Below are positions 30,973 to 33,580 of a DNA stretch of 33,580 nt, piece by piece. Position 1 is the first letter of the stretch; the number at the start of each line of letters is the position of its first letter. The position numbers and the translations under genes were made by a program. Source of the stretch: an uncultured Bacillota bacterium (GTDB lineage Bacteria > Bacillota > Clostridia > Oscillospirales > Oscillospiraceae). The stretch is taken from contig CALACZ010000192.1 of assembly GCA_937890735.1 (NCBI GenBank), forward strand, positions 1 through 33,580. Direction: 5' to 3'. The notes beneath the pieces were generated by a model, which did not search any database, was not told the DNA's origin, and saw only the letters and a program-made list of their open reading frames with translations.

Positions 30973-31440
30973 TCATTCTCTCTGGGCGATGCACCGATAG
31001 TATTTCGCGATCTTCCGCTCCGCTCCGCCCGCGTCCTTGTCCATCAGAAACGCCTGCGCCAGCTTGGCGTAAAAGTCCGGGCGGTCCAACCCGTACTCGC
31101 GCGCGACACCGTAGTAGTCCGAGTACGCCATATTCATGGCGGCGTACCAGGATGCCGTCCCGGCAGCGCCCAAATCAGCCCCGATGCTCTGCGCCGCCGC
31201 GGACGTCTGCGCCATCGTCCAGTGCTCGCCGGTCGTGCCGTCCTCGTTTTCCATTGCACTGACCCACGCCCGCGCGTCTGCCTCCGTAAAGGTCTCCGCG
31301 TGCTCGCCGTGCAGCGCGTCCAGGCTGCACAGCAGCCCGGCGATGATCCCCGCCTCTTCGATATGTCCGAGCGACATCGGCTCGTCAATGAGCTTGTGCA
31401 GCCGCTCATGGAGCTTGCGCTTGTATTCGCACTTTTCCAT
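30973..31440 (-). CDS. Conserved phage protein of unknown function
   Basis: 155 residues, MEKCEYKRKLHERLHKLIDE, AWVSAMENEDGTTGEHWTMA, YAAMNMAYSDYYGVAREYGL, FYAKLAQAFLMDKDAGGAER. The WVxxMENEDGTTGEHWTM segment is a family seen in many Firmicutes phages near lysis genes. ATG 31440 overlaps the upstream stop (TGATG) with GGAGGAATTGTG before it; GTG 31443 is an alternative. Role unknown. Confidence 0.75.
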   Translation of the reverse strand: MEKCEYKRKLHERLHKLIDEPMSLGHIEEAGIIAGLLCSLDALHGEHAETFTEADARAWVSAMENEDGTTGEHWTMAQTSAAAQSIGADLGAAGTASWYAAMNMAYSDYYGVAREYGLDRPDFYAKLAQAFLMDKDAGGAERKIAKYYRCIAQRE

Positions 31441-31781
31441 CACAATTCCTCCTGCACCATGCTGTACAGCCTGTCCAAGTCGTTCACGTCGAACCGCAGC
31501 TCCCCAATAACGGGGATGCTGACCGGCAGCTTCTTGCCGTCCAGCTTCGGACGTGCGACGCTGTACAGCTTTTCCACGTCCACGTTGCCGCTCTCATCCA
31601 TCACGCCCATCATCTTGATTGCGGGATGCTCCCGCAGAGCTAGAATTTTCTCCTTGCCGCCCTCCATCACGAGCGCCAGCAGAATGCCCGCGCCGATGCC
31701 CTTGCCGGTCGGCAGGCGGGGTAAAATCTCATTGTCCGCAAAGCGCGTCACCGCGCGCATGATCTGGTCGATCGTCGCCAT
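31440..31781 (-). CDS. Conserved phage protein of unknown function
   Basis: 113 residues, MATIDQIMRAVTRFADNEIL, GIGAGILLALVMEGGKEKIL (weakly hydrophobic helix), and FDVNDLDRLYSMVQEEL. Coupled to the following gene. GGAGGTAGAGT precedes the ATG. The family commonly accompanies the preceding gene type; I do not know its function. One hydrophobic stretch of ~17 residues makes a membrane-linked role possible. Confidence 0.7.
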   Translation of the reverse strand: MATIDQIMRAVTRFADNEILPRLPTGKGIGAGILLALVMEGGKEKILALREHPAIKMMGVMDESGNVDVEKLYSVARPKLDGKKLPVSIPVIGELRFDVNDLDRLYSMVQEEL

Positions 31782-31830
31782 ACTCTACCTCCGTTTTGTC
31801 CGGGGCGGCTTGCGCCGCCCCTTTGGTGTG

Positions 31831-32379
31831 TCAGTTGCCGCAGCACCCGCCGCACTTCGGCAGCGGATTGTAGAGCGACTGCGCCGTTGTGGTCGTGCCG
31901 GTGGTGACGTCAGCAACCATCTTGGGATAAAATGTCGCGTTCGCGTAGGTGACGATGCTGTTGTCACCGCAGCAGCGCCGCTCCGCCTCCATGGCGATCT
32001 CGCGAGACAGGTCCGCCTTGACTGACGCAATGTCCTGCCGCGCCAGCACAAAGCTGTCCTCGGTTTTCTGATTGTGCACCGCCTGCGCCGCCAGCTCGCT
32101 CCGCACGCCCTTGATTTGCCCGTCGATGTACGCATACATCTCCAGCATCTTCTGGTCGTTGTAGGTGTTGGCTTTCAGCAGCGCGATCTCGCTGTCCTTC
32201 GCGGCGAGCTGCGTCTCGCGATCCAGCTCATACCGGGATACCGGCGTGTTCTCGCTGCACCCGTTGTTGCTCCAGCCGCCGAGCAGACCGCCCAGACCTC
32301 CGTTCAGGACGCCCAGTCCCGTACCGATCGCGCCCAGCGTGACGCCCAGGTTGCCCTTGCCATTGCTTGCATACTCCAT
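31831..32379 (-). CDS. Conserved Gly-rich phage protein
   Basis: 182 residues from ATG 32379 (AAGGAGGAAAATAGCA before). MEYASNGKGNLGVTLGAIGT, GLGVLNGGLGGLLGGW is a glycine-rich hydrophobic N-terminal segment; then a helical coiled coil (RYELDRETQLAAKDSEIALL, DGQIKGVRSELAAQAVHNQK) and Cys-rich ending LPKCGGCCGN. Proteins of this form occur in many gut-Firmicutes phage genomes beside the two genes that follow; the role is unknown. The Gly-rich opening could insert in or associate with membranes. Confidence 0.7.
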   Translation of the reverse strand: MEYASNGKGNLGVTLGAIGTGLGVLNGGLGGLLGGWSNNGCSENTPVSRYELDRETQLAAKDSEIALLKANTYNDQKMLEMYAYIDGQIKGVRSELAAQAVHNQKTEDSFVLARQDIASVKADLSREIAMEAERRCCGDNSIVTYANATFYPKMVADVTTGTTTTAQSLYNPLPKCGGCCGN

Positions 32380-32508
32380 TGCTATTTTCCTCCTTGGCAC
32401 AAAGTAAGCCTTTCAGCTCCGCCACTAGCTTATTCCTCCGGCGGAAACGTTGGGCTGCACCAAGGTGCGCCTATGTGCATTTGCGTGCAGTTTGCTTTTT
32501 GAATACAG

Positions 32509-32535
32509 AAAAGGCAAGGGAACAACTCCCTTGCC
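32509..32535 (-). terminator. Terminator after the sigma-like gene
   Basis: Stem GGCAAGGGA / TCCCTTGCC, five-base loop, then TTTT on the minus strand. It divides amidase plus sigma-like gene from the block of three unknown genes. Bases 32401-32508 contain no supported gene. Confidence 0.85.
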
Positions 32536-32545
32536 CTTTCCGCGC

Positions 32546-32791
32546 CTATATGCCTAATCGTTCTGCCACCCGGCACGCCCTTGTTATAATGCGATCCACA
32601 CGGCGGGACACGGTCGAGCGGTCCATGTTGAGCTCGACTGCGATGTCGATCTGCGGCATTTGTTCTAGGATGTACAGCCGCGCGATCGTCGTGTCCTCCG
32701 TCCCCAAGGTTGCCTCGTCAAGCACGCGCTCCCAGTCGCTTGCCAGCAGGTTTTCCAACTCCTGCGGCAGTTTTAAGCGTGCTTTCGGCAT
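32546..32791 (-). CDS. Sigma-70 region-4-like HTH protein
   Basis: 81 residues. LEDATLGTED-type middle (TIARLYILEQMPQIDIAVEL), then NMDRSTVSRRVDRIITRACR: the HTH of sigma-70 region 4 type regulators. No region 2. Such short proteins act as late transcription regulators in some Firmicutes phages; here the role is inferred. It sits behind the amidase gene. Confidence 0.75.
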   Translation of the reverse strand: MPKARLKLPQELENLLASDWERVLDEATLGTEDTTIARLYILEQMPQIDIAVELNMDRSTVSRRVDRIITRACRVAERLGI

Positions 32792-32822
32792 CTGCCCTCC
32801 TTTCCGGCGTGCCGGGTTTTAT

Positions 32823-33482
32823 TCACTTCTTATGGCTCAGCGTCGCGATGTTCCCCTGAAACCCTACTTCCAGCCCCAGCGCCTTTGCAACGTCGCGGAT
32901 CTTCACATAGTTCGTGCCGCCCTTGAGGATGCGCTGCACCGGGACTTTTTTGCCGTCCACGATCATATAGCTGTCTGTGACCACCTCGCCCACCTCCTCG
33001 ACCTGTTTTCGGAATTTCTGCAAGCCGTCGCCATGCACCCAGTATGCCGGGCACAGTTTCCCGGTCACATCGTAGTGCCGGATGATGTGGTCATACGGAA
33101 TGTCATACTGCCTGCACAGCTGATACACCAGCTCCGCCGCGTTGGCGATGGTTTTCTCCGTCGCCATCACCGCGCCGTTCCGTCTCGCGTCGCACATCTC
33201 CACGCCGATGCTGTTTGCATTGCGGCAGCTGGGATGCCTGTACGTCCGCGCCCCGCAGTGATACGCTACAAACTCGTCCGGCACGCTGCGCGTGATGGAA
33301 TCGTCATCCACAAAGTAGTGCGCGCTCGCCACGGGATTGAGTGGATTCTGAAAATACCGCGCATTGCTCTCGTCCGAATCGCCGTCATTCGCCGTGTAGT
33401 GCATCACGATCCACTCGATTTTCTGAACACGCCTGCCGCCGTAGTTGCTGCGGTTTGCAAGCTGCGTTTTGACCGGCACCAT
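32823..33482 (-). CDS. N-acetylmuramoyl-L-alanine amidase (endolysin)
   Basis: 219 residues. Amidase_2 fold: IEWIVMHYTAND (zinc His28), VASAHYFVDDDSIT, NSIGVEMCDAR (Glu95), and IIRHYDVTGKLCPAYW (zinc ligands His136 and Cys144). C-terminal 55 residues (YMIVDGKKVPVQRILKGGTN, YVKIRDVAKALGLEVGFQGN) are a copper-amine-oxidase-N/stalk-like cell wall binding module. It lyses host peptidoglycan. No signal peptide, so a holin is expected to release it. Confidence 0.93.
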   Translation of the reverse strand: MVPVKTQLANRSNYGGRRVQKIEWIVMHYTANDGDSDESNARYFQNPLNPVASAHYFVDDDSITRSVPDEFVAYHCGARTYRHPSCRNANSIGVEMCDARRNGAVMATEKTIANAAELVYQLCRQYDIPYDHIIRHYDVTGKLCPAYWVHGDGLQKFRKQVEEVGEVVTDSYMIVDGKKVPVQRILKGGTNYVKIRDVAKALGLEVGFQGNIATLSHKK

Positions 33483-33486
33483 AGCC

Positions 33487-33555
33487 TCACCTCCGCATCA
33501 GAAGAAACAGCATCGCGCACGCCGCCGCAAAGCACGCGATCCCCAGCCACATCAT
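33487..33555 (-). CDS. 22-residue membrane peptide
   Basis: MMWLGIACFAAACAMLFLLM, RR: one transmembrane helix. GGAGGGACGGAGG lies just before ATG, and its TGA sits within the ribosome site of the amidase gene, so it is probably coupled. It could be part of the lysis set; too short for a normal holin. Upstream frame GTG GAC AAG... ending in TGA over its ATG (ATGA) hints that another gene ends here, entering from beyond the window edge. Confidence 0.45.
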   Translation of the reverse strand: MMWLGIACFAAACAMLFLLMRR

Positions 33556-33580
33556 GCCTCCGTCCCTCCGTCCTTGTCCA

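Larger units (their letters stand above)
30691..30975. other. attP site
   Basis: Combines the tRNA-Ser 3' end core, the terminator, and flanking direct repeats at 30691-30713 and 30953-30975. Right of the core (30860-30952) I see no gene. Both repeats on both sides of the core is the arrangement of an intact attP rather than attL or attR, which suggests an excised or packaged genome. Confidence 0.7.

Noticed and set aside
32228..32425. Minus-strand frame with GTG and GGAGGAATAAG upstream, overlapping the Gly-rich protein
   Set aside because: Good ribosome site, but the translation soon becomes Arg/Gln/Gly-rich and follows another frame of a well-formed gene. At most a short leader peptide.
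32440..32455. AACGTTGGG as a fourth palindrome copy
   Set aside because: Only a nine-base part agrees and the other arm is absent.
1..33580. Claim that the window is the complete closed genome
   Set aside because: attP arrangement supports it, but there is no overlap between the ends, a holin is lacking, and a gene may cross the right edge; kept as inference.

Overview
The window looks like nearly all of a temperate, long-tailed (siphovirus-type) phage with an HK97-type head. The host was probably a Gram-positive, GC-rich Clostridia bacterium of the Oscillospiraceae kind. This rests on strong Shine-Dalgarno sequences (AAGGAGG types), the gene families present (PcfJ, DUF3102, the Cys-rich KTR protein, Firmicutes-type small tail proteins) and the tRNA-Ser(GCU) 3' end used as attachment site. 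The host assignment is inference; no host gene is visible.

Layout on the minus strand, in transcription order: regulators and replication genes from 26.3 kb down to 17.2 kb (Cro-like XRE protein, Xis-like HTH, XRE protein, initiator with built-in iterons, DnaB helicase, ParA, DUF3102 protein, PcfK-like and PcfJ, zinc-ribbon proteins, HUH Rep-like protein, Cys-rich KTR protein). Two tandem terminators follow at 17.06-17.18 kb. Then come the late genes from 17.0 kb to the left edge: HNH endonuclease, a terminase that appears to fuse small and large subunits, portal, prohead protease, major capsid protein, four head-tail joining and tail-completion proteins, major tail protein, tail assembly chaperone with a textbook -1 frameshift site, tape measure, three tail-tip proteins and fibre proteins.

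On the plus strand lies the lysogeny arm: two XRE repressor-like genes (26.4 and 27.2 kb), an unusual membrane protein with an FtsK-gamma-like winged helix (27.7 kb), a membrane-anchored HTH protein and a tyrosine integrase (29.1-30.7 kb). Directly after the integrase is an apparent intact attP: a 62-bp tRNA-Ser 3' end with its terminator, flanked by two near-identical direct repeats. Right of attP, again on the minus strand, is a lysis/late block: amidase, a sigma-region-4-like protein and three small conserved phage proteins of unknown role.

Because attP lies between integrase and lysis block, and the lysis block would join the tail-fibre end if the window edges were connected, the sequence is best explained as a circularly permuted phage genome rather than an integrated prophage. 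I cannot prove that the edges join: no terminal overlap is visible and no typical holin is present.

Most interesting: the frameshifted G-T chaperone (fully readable from sequence); a 26-bp palindrome found three times (2.55, 16.40, 21.90 kb), once inside a coding region next to parA; the TerS-TerL fusion; the FtsK-gamma/TM/zinc protein; the HUH Rep-like gene beside a complete DnaB-type replication module; and the attP arm repeats.
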